Shown: positions 1 to 6,438 of the stretch, piece after piece
Numbering within the stretch: the stretch's first letter is position 1
Layout of the letters: each line of letters opens with the position of its first letter
Assembly (NCBI GenBank): GCA_900550005.1
Contig: URQL01000091.1
Coordinates: 1 to 6,802, forward strand
From: an uncultured Erysipelotrichaceae bacterium
GTDB taxonomy: Bacteria; Bacillota_I; Bacilli_A; Erysipelotrichales; Coprobacillaceae
Direction of reading: 5' to 3'
DNA: 6,802 bases
Notes under the pieces: generated by a model
Databases searched by the model: none
The model's input: the letters and a program-made list of their open reading frames with translations, nothing else
Told to the model about the DNA's origin: nothing
Translations under genes and position numbers: made by a program

Positions 1-70
1 ATTTTTTCAGTGAAAATGTAATTCCACGATTTAAATTTTCATCATCTTCAACCACAAGTATACCTGGCAT
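1..70 (-). CDS. Response regulator, receiver-domain start (partial, runs off left edge)
   Basis: Only the first 23 residues are in the window. They read MPGILVVEDDENLNRGITFS then LKK, the beta1-alpha1 start of a two-component receiver domain: a hydrophobic strand (ILVV) followed by the acidic pair D9-D10 that helps bind Mg2+ in the phosphorylation pocket. The phospho-acceptor Asp (near residue 50 in the family) and the output domain lie outside the window. The strand and helix sequence resembles OmpR/VanR-type regulators, but the output class cannot be seen. The start is the ATG at 68-70, preceded by a GAGAGG-like ribosome binding site at about 81-86. An ATG 5 nt upstream is out of frame. A partner histidine kinase would be expected further left. 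The family is fairly secure, the subfamily a guess. Confidence 0.75.
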   Translation of the reverse strand, partial: MPGILVVEDDENLNRGITFSLKK

Positions 71-95
71 AGCATATGCACCTCTCTTTATTAAC

Positions 96-123
96 TATAT
101 ATATTAGAATACTGCTTCTTCAA
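96..123 (-). promoter_or_regulatory. Possible promoter for the response regulator
   Basis: On the minus strand a TTGAAG box (118-123) is followed after 16 nt by TATATA (96-101). Transcription would start near 89, leaving a leader of only about 20 nt that carries the ribosome binding site. The region is very AT-rich, so chance matches are likely. The regulator could also be read from the upstream HTH operon, since no terminator is seen between them. Confidence 0.3.
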
Positions 124-128
124 TTCTC

Positions 129-302
129 TCATCGTTTGTATCTCCAAAAGATAAAACAATAGTCTTGCTTTACACTGTCAAAAAGTCTCTCAATTTGTGC
201 AGTACTCCATACAAATTCTCTTTGAATTGACGGGAGAACATATTTATTAGCAGAAATACCCTTCATGACTTCTGCTATCGTTAATGGTGACTCATACGCC
301 AT
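129..302 (-). pseudogene. Truncated DUF262 (GmrSD-like) protein, N-terminal 57 residues
   Basis: The frame opens with MAYESPLTIAEVMKG and continues through YVLPSIQREFVWSTAQIERL to FDSVKQDY. This is the characteristic start of DUF262 proteins, whose ParB/Srx-like N-terminal domain carries an IQRxFVW segment (here residues 26-32). Intact members are several hundred residues long and many act as DNA-targeting defence nucleases. This one ends at residue 57 (TGA at 129-131), before the DGQQR motif of the family, so it should be inactive. Family resemblance stops after about residue 48 (QDY), and a different open frame follows (stop at 104-106), which suggests a deletion or rearrangement junction near 159. 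The start is well supported: GGAGGAGG lies 8 nt upstream, inside the 3' end of the HTH gene, and only 3 nt separate the genes. Whether the short peptide is made or does anything is unknown. Confidence 0.7.
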
Positions 303-305
303 TGA

Positions 306-521
306 TTATGCCTCCTCCTTTTTTACATATGTGAACTGAATATCATAACAAAGAGCATCTAGCATCTCTACAAAAGTTTTATTAATAACGTCATCGTCCT
401 TTTTGGTGATACGATTTACATATTGTCCTGTTGAACCAATCATCTCTCCCAGCTGTGCCTGTGTTTTGCCAGCTTCTATACACTTGATTTTTACATCTAC
501 TTCTATATTATTTTTCAGCAT
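306..521 (-). CDS. Small XRE-family helix-turn-helix protein
   Basis: This is a 71-residue cytoplasmic DNA-binding protein. Residues 18-40 hold the helix-turn-helix: a scaffold helix (QAQLGEMIG, about 21-29) and a recognition helix (STGQYVNRITKK, about 30-41). The rest (FVEMLDALCYDIQFTYVKK) is the short helical and strand tail often seen in minimal Cro/CI-like repressors. I chose the ATG at 519-521. A GTG three codons earlier (528-530) is in frame, but it lies inside the GAGGTG ribosome binding site (528-533), which sits 6 nt before the ATG. The gene has its own promoter with repeated boxes, so autoregulation is plausible. It directly precedes the truncated DUF262 gene, whose ribosome binding site lies inside this gene's end, so the pair was probably a co-expressed unit in which this protein controlled the effector. 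The frame looks intact. Confidence 0.85.
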   Translation of the reverse strand: MLKNNIEVDVKIKCIEAGKTQAQLGEMIGSTGQYVNRITKKDDDVINKTFVEMLDALCYDIQFTYVKKEEA

Positions 522-530
522 TCGTATCAC

Positions 531-628
531 CTCATCTGAAATTTGTAAAATAATACTAATCGGATAATATTATAACTCATCTTTGCTTTCACTTCAATCT
601 ACTCATCTCGAAATTTGTACTTTGTACA
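531..628 (-). repeat. Repeated AGATGAG boxes and a dyad around the HTH promoter (candidate operators)
   Basis: CTCATCT (AGATGAG on the minus strand) occurs three times: 531-537, 576-582 and 602-608. Two copies are part of a longer direct repeat, CTCATCTGAAATTTGTA (531-547) and CTCATCTCGAAATTTGTA (602-619), differing by one inserted base. The middle copy lies between the -35 and -10 boxes, one lies just upstream of the -35, and one abuts the ribosome binding site. Immediately beyond is an inverted repeat TGTAC-TTT-GTACA (616-628). The spacing around the promoter suggests binding sites for the encoded HTH protein. This is inferred from position only. Confidence 0.5.
569..597 (-). promoter_or_regulatory. 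Promoter of the HTH/DUF262 operon
   Basis: On the minus strand TTGAAG (592-597) and a perfect TATAAT (569-574) are separated by 17 nt (575-591). This is a standard vegetative sigma factor promoter. Transcription would begin near 562, leaving about a 40-nt leader before the ATG at 521. An ATAATATTAT palindrome (564-573) overlaps the -10 box. Confidence 0.65.
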
Positions 629-633
629 CATAG

Positions 634-664
634 CAAAAACACCCAGGACATAAATCCTGAGTGT
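634..664 (-). terminator. Intrinsic terminator closing the hydrolase region
   Basis: Read on the minus strand, ACACTCAGGA and TCCTGGGTGT (655-664 and 639-648) form a 10-bp stem with one G-U pair and a 6-nt loop, followed by a run of five T (635-639, sharing the last base of the stem). The G-U pair exists only on the minus strand, which fixes the direction. It lies about 28 nt after the last codon of the hydrolase remnant and insulates the HTH operon from upstream transcription. Confidence 0.75.
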
Positions 665-691
665 CGTATCTTTGTATCAATCCAATGGTCT

Positions 692-1285
692 TTATTTCAT
701 GACATCAAAATAGAATAAAGATTTACGACGAATATCCATGGTTTCAAACACTGCAACAGGATCACAATTGTAAGGATAAATATTGCTTAAAGAAAGCATA
801 CAGCCAATCTTGGCATCAGGAATAATTTCATGACACATTTTGTTTGCAAAACTACTTGCGACAAACATATGATGCGCTGCTTGATAAATTTTATTTTGAC
901 GTATAGTGCGATCATCCCTCTCATCAAAAATAACACCAGCTACATAATTTGCGTTTCTTCACATATTATTGATTTCATTAAATGTTAGCCAATATTTTAC
1001 TTTATCTTTATAACGCGAAAATACAACTCGACAATATCTTTCAAAGAAAGTAATTAATTTTTGATTCGTCCAACTTCCATATTTTTCAACTAAATGATAA
1101 GGCATTTCATAATGCGATAATGTAATTAAAGGTTGAATCCCATTTTTTAAACATTCATCAAATAAATCATCATAAAATTTTAATCCTTCTTCATTTGGTT
1201 CTTGTTCATCTCCATTAGGAAAAATCCTTATCCAATGAATCGATGTACGAAATATTATAAATCCCATTTCTTTAACAATTAAAAC
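692..1285 (-). pseudogene. 6-phospho-beta-glucosidase-like GH1 hydrolase, remnant
   Basis: Glycoside hydrolase family 1 enzymes of this type split phosphorylated beta-glucosides taken up by PTS transporters. The remnant begins with VLIVKEMGF, continues with FRTSIHWIRIFPNGDE, SHYEMPYHLVEKYGSW and KYWLTFNEINN (the NE pair of the catalytic acid/base, codons about 1265-959), and then meets a TGA at 959-961. The same frame resumes after the stop with family-like sequence: YQAAHHMFVASSFANK, CHEIIPDAKIGCMLSLSNIY and RRKSLFYFDVMK, ending at TAA 692-694. About 200 of the usual 470-480 residues remain. The first 70 or so residues and the whole second half, including the nucleophile Glu region, are missing. 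Both ends look like deletion endpoints. At the right end it abuts the LysR remnant at about 1272-1285. It is not expected to make an enzyme. Confidence 0.88.
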
Positions 1286-1811
1286 TCACCATTCAAGCAA
1301 AATCTATAAACTGATTGATCAACAACTTTGTGATATTCGTTTTTGTACAAATACCTACCCTTACCCTAATATCAGCTATCACCCCCTTTTTGAGGAAGAA
1401 ATAGTTCTTCTTTTACATAAGGATCATCCTTATACAAAAAGTAAAAACAAAAAGGATCTTGACCCTAAAGATGAAATCCGCATATCCCCATCTATTGAAT
1501 TTAATAGTTGGCATGATCATTACTTTGGAGAAAATAATCATCCACTGATTACTGTAGGTACTATTTTAATGCAGTGTCATTATCTAACTCAAGTAAATCG
1601 TTGGATCATTCTACCAGCAAGTATAGTAAAATCATGGCTCGATGAACATCAAGATTACCACGATTGTACACTTGATCAAGCACCTAAAAGAACAGTCTAT
1701 TTATTAACTTATCATTATCCTCATCCTGGTATTAAAGAAGTAATCAATGAATTTATTCAAGATCTGATTTCTACTTTAAAAGAAAATCTTTCTATTAAAG
1801 TTATTGAATAA
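1281..1811 (+). pseudogene. LysR-type transcriptional regulator, C-terminal effector-domain remnant
   Basis: A single open frame of about 176 residues runs from KTHHSSKIYKLIDQQLCDI through HPLFEEEIVLLLHKDHPY and TVGTILMQCHYLTQVNRWII to the TAA at 1809-1811. The pattern (short ligand-loop segment, EEEIVLLLHKDHP strand, a late turn with G-x-x-LPASIV, then a C-terminal amphipathic helix) matches the periplasmic-binding-protein-like effector domain of LysR regulators. The N-terminal winged helix-turn-helix, the linker helix and roughly the first third of the effector domain are absent, and no start codon with a ribosome binding site is seen. The only ATG, at 1569, sits inside the domain. It is the only plus-strand gene in the window and abuts the hydrolase remnant 5' end to 5' end, as expected if a divergent regulator/target pair lost its shared middle. 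It ends in its own terminator. Confidence 0.8.
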
Positions 1812-1841
1812 ACGATTAACATTCATGTAAGTCGTTTTTTT
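1811..1841 (+). terminator. Terminator after the LysR remnant
   Basis: AACGA (1811-1815) pairs with TCGTT (1832-1836), extended by TTA/TAA (1816-1818 with 1828-1830) around a single bulged G. A run of seven T follows (1835-1841). The stem is modest, but the T-tract directly after the stop codon of the plus-strand gene makes the assignment reasonable. Confidence 0.55.
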
Positions 1842-1879
1842 ATAATTTTTAACTACTATCTATTTCAACATTTCTAAAT

Positions 1880-1914
1880 AAAAAAATCGAAGCATCACCT
1901 AAGATACTTCGATT
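1880..1914 (-). terminator. Intrinsic terminator of leuS
   Basis: On the minus strand AATCGAAGTATC (1903-1914) and GATGCTTCGATT (1885-1896) form a 12-bp stem with one G-U pair and a 6-nt loop, followed by seven T (1880-1886, overlapping the stem). It begins 7 nt past the leuS stop. It sits back to back with the plus-strand terminator at 1811-1841, so the convergent genes are separated. Confidence 0.88.
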
Positions 1915-1920
1915 AAATCA

Positions 1921-4317
1921 CTATTTTACAACGATATTTACGATTTTGTTAGGTACAACAATTACTTTCACAATATTTTTACCTTCTGTATGAGCTTTGA
2001 TATTATCTTGACTTAATGCAATTTGTTCTACCTTATCTTTTGCTTCATCTTTAGCTACGGTGATTTTAGCACGAACTTTACCGTTTACTTGAACAGCAAT
2101 TTCTACTTCATCATCTACTAACATCTTTTCATCATAAGTTGGCCAAGATTCATAAGCAATTGATTCGTTATGTCCTAATTGTTGCCACATTTCTTCACAA
2201 ATATGTGGTGCAATACAGCTTAACATTTTAATAAAGTTTTCAGCATATGGACGATATACTTTTTCTACTTTATAAGCTTCATTGATGAAAATCATCATTT
2301 GACTAATTGCTGTATTAAATCCTAATGCTTCATAATCATCTGTCACCTTTTTAACTGTACGGTGATAAACTTTATCTAATGAGCCATCATTTTCATCCGT
2401 TAATTTATCTTGCTCAACAAATAAACGATAAACACGATCTAACCATTTTCTAGCACCATCAACCCCTGTTTCTGACCAAGGTTTACTTGCTTCAAGTGGT
2501 CCCATAAACATTTCATAAACACGTAATGTATCCGCACCATAAGCTTTAACGATATCATCAGGATTAATTACATTTCCTTTTGATTTAGACATCTTTTCAC
2601 CATTATTACCTAAAATCATACCTTGATGATATAATTTTTTAAATGGTTCTGGATTAGAAACCAATCCTTTATCATATAAATAACGATTCCACATACGAGA
2701 ATATAATAAATGTCCTACAGCATGTTCAGGTCCACCTACATATAAATCAACAGGTAACCAATAATCTAATAATTCACGATCTGCAAAAACTTCATCATTA
2801 TGTGGATCAATATAGCGCATATAATACCAACTACTTCCAGCACTTCCTGGCATTGTACTTGTTTCTCTTTTACCCTTATGTCCATCAATTTCAACATTGA
2901 CCCAATTTGTTGCCTTGTCTAATGGAGAAGCACCTGTCTTTGATGGTGAGTAATCTTCTAGTGGTGGTAATAATAATGGTAATTGATCATCTGATAAAGC
3001 TACAGATGTACCATCATCAAAATTCACAATTGGAATTGGTTCACCCCAATATCTTTGACGAGCAAAAATCCATTCTCTTAAACGATAGTTGACTTTCTTT
3101 TGTCCACAATGATGTTCTTCTAACCATTCGATCATTTTATTAATGGCATCTTCTTTATTTAATCCATTTAAGAATTCAGAATTAATATGAACACCATCTT
3201 CTGTCCATGCTTCTTTTGTAACATCTCCACCTTCTAAAACAGGAATGATTTCAATCCCAAATTTAGAAGCAAATTCATAGTCACGTGTATCATGAGCAGG
3301 CACTGCCATAATTGCACCCGTACCATATCCAGCCAAAACATAATCAGAAATCCAAATTGGCACTTTTTTATTATTTACTGGGTTAATTGCGTAAGCACCC
3401 GTAAATACACCTGTTTTTTCTTTATTTAAATCAGTACGTTCTAATTCAGATTTAGTTGCACAAACTTGAATATAATTTTCTACAGCTTCTTTTTGATCCG
3501 CTGTTGTAATTTTTTTAACTAATTCATGTTCAGGTGCTAATACACAATAAGTTGCTCCAAATAATGTATCTGGACGTGTTGTAAATACAGTAAATGTATC
3601 ATCAAAGTCAGCTACTTTAAATACAACATGAGCCCCTGTTGATTTACCGATCCAGTTTCTTTGAATTTCTTTTGTTGATTCGGGCCAATCTAAATCATTT
3701 AATCCTTCTAATAATTTTTCAGCATAAGTAGGAATATCAATAACCCATTGTTTCATATTTTTACGAACAACTGGGAATCCTCCTCTTTCACTTTTACCAT
3801 CAATGATTTCATCATTTGCAAGTACTGTACCTAATTCTTCGCACCAGTTTACTGGAATATCAATATTTTTTGCTAAACCATCTTCATATAATTGTTTAAA
3901 AATCCATTGTGTCCATTTATAAAAACTTGGATCACATGTCGAAACACATTTATCCCAATCAAATGAGAATCCTAACATTTTTAATTGTTTAGTAAATGTA
4001 TTGATATTTTTTAATGTAAATCCTTCTGGATGATTTCCAGTTTTAATAGCATATTGTTCTGCAGGTAATCCAAAGGCATCAAATCCCATTGGATGTAATA
4101 CATTATATCCTTGCATTCTTTTCATTCTTGAAACAATATCTGTTGCTGTATACCCTTCAGGATGTCCTACGTGTAATCCTTGTCCTGATGGATAAGGGAA
4201 CATATCTAATGCATAATACTTTGGTTTAGAAAAATCATGTGTATCTGTATAGAATGTTTTGTTATCTTCCCAATATTTTTGCCATTTTTGTTCGATTACT
4301 TTATGATCAAAACCCAT
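1921..4317 (-). CDS. leuS: Leucyl-tRNA synthetase
   Basis: This cytoplasmic class I synthetase charges tRNA-Leu with leucine in two ATP-dependent steps. The 798 residues match the usual bacterial length of about 800-860. Visible in order: the Rossmann-fold HIGH motif as HVGH (49-52) after PYPSGQGL; the insert VNWCEELGTVLAND (156-169); the CP1 editing domain with TTRPDTLFG (246-254) and GTGAIMAVPAHDTRDYEFA (332-350), where D346 is the conserved editing Asp; the KMSKS loop as KMSKS (575-579); the helical anticodon domain; and a C-terminal tRNA-binding domain with VQVNGKVRAK. All catalytic motifs are intact. The start is the ATG at 4315-4317, with AGGAGGG at 4325-4331; an ATG 5 nt upstream is out of frame. 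A leucine T-box leader precedes the gene, so expression should rise when uncharged tRNA-Leu accumulates. A strong terminator follows it. Confidence 0.98.
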   Translation of the reverse strand: MGFDHKVIEQKWQKYWEDNKTFYTDTHDFSKPKYYALDMFPYPSGQGLHVGHPEGYTATDIVSRMKRMQGYNVLHPMGFDAFGLPAEQYAIKTGNHPEGFTLKNINTFTKQLKMLGFSFDWDKCVSTCDPSFYKWTQWIFKQLYEDGLAKNIDIPVNWCEELGTVLANDEIIDGKSERGGFPVVRKNMKQWVIDIPTYAEKLLEGLNDLDWPESTKEIQRNWIGKSTGAHVVFKVADFDDTFTVFTTRPDTLFGATYCVLAPEHELVKKITTADQKEAVENYIQVCATKSELERTDLNKEKTGVFTGAYAINPVNNKKVPIWISDYVLAGYGTGAIMAVPAHDTRDYEFASKFGIEIIPVLEGGDVTKEAWTEDGVHINSEFLNGLNKEDAINKMIEWLEEHHCGQKKVNYRLREWIFARQRYWGEPIPIVNFDDGTSVALSDDQLPLLLPPLEDYSPSKTGASPLDKATNWVNVEIDGHKGKRETSTMPGSAGSSWYYMRYIDPHNDEVFADRELLDYWLPVDLYVGGPEHAVGHLLYSRMWNRYLYDKGLVSNPEPFKKLYHQGMILGNNGEKMSKSKGNVINPDDIVKAYGADTLRVYEMFMGPLEASKPWSETGVDGARKWLDRVYRLFVEQDKLTDENDGSLDKVYHRTVKKVTDDYEALGFNTAISQMMIFINEAYKVEKVYRPYAENFIKMLSCIAPHICEEMWQQLGHNESIAYESWPTYDEKMLVDDEVEIAVQVNGKVRAKITVAKDEAKDKVEQIALSQDNIKAHTEGKNIVKVIVVPNKIVNIVVK

Positions 4318-4337
4318 TTCATTTCCCTCCTAAAAAT

Positions 4338-4366
4338 AAAAAAAATCGTCCCTAATCTAAGGACGA
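4338..4366 (-). terminator. leuS: Regulated terminator of the leuS T-box
   Basis: On the minus strand TCGTCCTTA (4358-4366) pairs with TAGGGACGA (4346-4354), giving 9 bp with one G-U pair and a GAT loop, followed by eight T (4338-4345). Its left arm includes CCTTAG (4357-4362), which can instead pair with CTAAGG (4382-4387) to form the antiterminator. The two structures exclude each other. Confidence 0.92.
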
Positions 4367-4555
4367 ATCATCGCGGTACCACCTTAGTTCACTTTTAAGT
4401 GCCCTCAATTCATTAACGCAGAATCACGATATTTACTAATTCATTCATAAATATATCTCCCAGGCGAGTTCATTTATCCACTTAATTAACTTCCACCAAC
4501 CGTTAACTCTCTACATAAGCAATTAAATTACTACTCCTGTTCACAGACTTTATAC
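4346..4555 (-). promoter_or_regulatory. leuS: T-box riboswitch, leucine-specific
   Basis: This leader RNA senses the charging state of tRNA-Leu. Stem I carries the conserved AGAGAG (4507-4512) and GGTGGAAG (4490-4497) elements. The specifier loop reads GAACTCGCC, giving a CUC leucine codon at 4466-4468. The T-box core AGGTGGTACCGCG lies at 4372-4384; its variable base, U at 4378, would pair with the A73 discriminator base of tRNA-Leu. The core's flank CTAAGG (4382-4387) and CCTTAG (4357-4362) form the antiterminator stem. Uncharged tRNA-Leu stabilises this form and lets transcription pass into leuS, whereas charged tRNA leaves the terminator free. The right boundary is set by the predicted transcription start and is approximate. 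Confidence 0.95.
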
Positions 4556-4561
4556 TACTAG

Positions 4562-4590
4562 AGAATAGCATATTTTTTTTAGAAAAGCAA
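4562..4590 (-). promoter_or_regulatory. leuS: Predicted leuS promoter
   Basis: On the minus strand TTGCTT (4585-4590) and TATTCT (4562-4567) are 17 nt apart. Transcription would start near 4555, about 20 nt before the first T-box stem. Both boxes are weak (3/6 and 4/6 to consensus), but spacing and position fit. The -35 box lies only 12 nt past the stop codon of the ABC fusion gene. Confidence 0.5.
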
Positions 4591-4602
4591 TTCTTTTTCT
4601 TA

Positions 4603-6438
4603 TTAAAACGTACTTTGTTTTAAACTATCGACCAAATCAATACGATCAATTAAAAAACGAGGAATCCATTCTATCAAATAAATTAAAATAAAGAATAAAC
4701 CGGCAATTGAAAAGATCATTTTATTTTCTAATTGCAAATCAAGAACTAACCCTAACTGACCTAAAAATAATTGATTGACTGTATCTACAATAAGCTTTGT
4801 AAACAATACCCCGCTCATCACACCCATCATGCCAAGTATCTCATTGTGAATCCATTCCATAACATAGATTTGTTTTTTACTAGCACCAAATAATAATAAG
4901 TAACCTATTTGTTTCGTTCGTTCAATTGTGTTAAGATAAACAACCATCACTAAAAAAAGAATAATGGATAACAACACAACACTACAAACTAAATATAAAA
5001 TTTGATTGATTTTAGAAAGTAAATTATTGATTTTTTCCACAAAACTTTTTCCAACTTCTTTATATTCATAATGAATATTTTTACTATTTAAATATTGCAA
5101 TACCTCTTCTAAGTTACCTTTATAATAAGCCATTAAAAAGTCACCTTCAAATTTTTGATTAAATAAGGACTCAATTCGTTCCGTGGGAGCAAAATTTTGT
5201 TCATAAATTGTATCTAATGATAAATAAGCTTGACTAACACCCACAACATCTAATAAAATCGCTTTTTCTTCTCCTTGATAGCGATAAACAGCTTGAACCT
5301 TTTGTTCTTTTAAATTTTGACCAAATAATTTTTCATAAGTATTTTTACTTAATACAATTTCTTGATTTGATGAAGGATTACGGCCATAAGCAAGATGATC
5401 ATCATGAGCAATTTGTGTCGCATCACTAATAAATAAAAGATTTTCATCATCCACTTTCTTTATTCCCACAAGTTCTACTTGACTGATATTAAGATAACCT
5501 CCATAAAAATGATCCTCACTATCTAAAAAAGACTTAGCCGTTTCTAAAGAAATCGGATAATCTAACTTAATCGATAAGCATGCATCTGGAAAAAGCTTAC
5601 GAATCGAATAAAAGACTTCTTTTTTCAAGCTTTGGCTTAAAAGCAAAGTAAATAGAAAACAAAAGGAGCAAAATCCAACTGATAAAAGGGTCAATAATTT
5701 ACGCGACTTTTTTTCTTGTAATGCTTTAAAAATCATTTTCATAAATCCATTATTTTGTTTTGGTTTTAGATTTTTTGTTTGAATAGATTGATGACTTTGA
5801 AATGGATTACTTGCTATAAAAGTGTGGTCTTGATAATAATAAATACAATCACAATTTTTTTCTAATAAGTCTTGATCGTGACTAACAATAATGATAATTT
5901 TATTTTTTGCTTCTTTTTTTAAAAGTGCCATCACTAAATCGGCATTTTTAGGATCTAAAGCACTTGTTGGTTCATCACAAAGTAAAATTTCTGTTTGTTT
6001 ATAAAGACAAGTAAGTAAGCTCAATCTTTGTCTTTGACCTCCTGATAACTTAGAGGTCTTCACTTTCAAAGAAAAGTCTAAAGCAAGATCTTGTTGGTAA
6101 ATTTCATGATCTATTTCACTTATCTTAGAAGAAAGCGTCGTAAATAGATTTAAATGATCCTCTCCATTTAGATAAGCAATCGTTGGTGAGCCTTGAAATG
6201 CATAACCCACATGATACAAACGATAATTTTCTAAATTACCTTTAATATCTTTTTGATGAAAAAGCACTTGTCCTTGATAATGTGTATCAATACCACCAAT
6301 AATATTTAATAAAGTGGTTTTCCCACAACCTGTTGGTCCACTAATACCATAAAGCCCCGGACCTTCAATCACGAGTGATAAATGATCGATCACCACTTCA
6401 TTTTGTAATTTCTTAGTAATATTTTTTAATTCTAACAT
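4603..6438 (-). CDS. MacB-like ABC transporter, ATPase-permease fusion
   Basis: A 611-residue membrane protein with an N-terminal ATPase and a C-terminal FtsX-type permease. The ATPase (about 1-215) has Walker A GPTGCGKT (34-41), Q-loop Q82, signature LSGGQ (131-135), Walker B ILLCDEP (151-157), D-loop SALD (159-162) and switch H187, all intact. A linker leads to TM1 (about 249-268), an external domain of about 200 residues (270-478), TM2 (about 480-503), the FtsX-type loop ERTKQIGYLLLFGAS (506-520), TM3 (about 532-555) and TM4 (about 573-593). This order matches MacB, which works mechanically on extracytoplasmic substrates instead of forming a channel. It overlaps the preceding permease gene by 7 nt; GGAGG lies 7 nt before its ATG. 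The two gene products probably pair as a heteromeric transporter. The substrate is unknown; antimicrobial peptide resistance, peptide export or lipoprotein handling are all possible. Confidence 0.88.
   Translation of the reverse strand: MLELKNITKKLQNEVVIDHLSLVIEGPGLYGISGPTGCGKTTLLNIIGGIDTHYQGQVLFHQKDIKGNLENYRLYHVGYAFQGSPTIAYLNGEDHLNLFTTLSSKISEIDHEIYQQDLALDFSLKVKTSKLSGGQRQRLSLLTCLYKQTEILLCDEPTSALDPKNADLVMALLKKEAKNKIIIIVSHDQDLLEKNCDCIYYYQDHTFIASNPFQSHQSIQTKNLKPKQNNGFMKMIFKALQEKKSRKLLTLLSVGFCSFCFLFTLLLSQSLKKEVFYSIRKLFPDACLSIKLDYPISLETAKSFLDSEDHFYGGYLNISQVELVGIKKVDDENLLFISDATQIAHDDHLAYGRNPSSNQEIVLSKNTYEKLFGQNLKEQKVQAVYRYQGEEKAILLDVVGVSQAYLSLDTIYEQNFAPTERIESLFNQKFEGDFLMAYYKGNLEEVLQYLNSKNIHYEYKEVGKSFVEKINNLLSKINQILYLVCSVVLLSIILFLVMVVYLNTIERTKQIGYLLLFGASKKQIYVMEWIHNEILGMMGVMSGVLFTKLIVDTVNQLFLGQLGLVLDLQLENKMIFSIAGLFFILIYLIEWIPRFLIDRIDLVDSLKQSTF

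Noticed and set aside
522..530. GTG at 528-530 as the HTH start
   Set aside because: It lies inside the GAGGTG ribosome binding site for the ATG at 519-521 and lacks an upstream site of its own.
959..961. TGA read as tryptophan (alternative genetic code)
   Set aside because: leuS and the ABC gene encode tryptophan with TGG and remain open with the standard code. Nothing else in the hydrolase suggests it is functional.
959..1267. Reading 959-1267 as a complete 102-residue gene
   Set aside because: Family-like sequence continues both before the ATG and after the stop in the same frame, so this is the middle of a broken GH1 gene.
1569..1811. Reading 1569-1811 as a complete 80-residue gene
   Set aside because: The frame is open and LysR-like for nearly 300 nt upstream of this ATG, and no ribosome binding site precedes it. 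The ATG is an internal Met.
2907..3092. Open frame of 61 codons on the plus strand
   Set aside because: It lies wholly antisense to leuS, has no ribosome binding site of note and its translation resembles no family. It is a shadow of the leuS codons.
4571..4600. Hairpin AGAAAA/TTTTCT as a terminator for the ABC operon
   Set aside because: The stem contains almost only A-T pairs and on the minus strand is followed by A residues instead of T.
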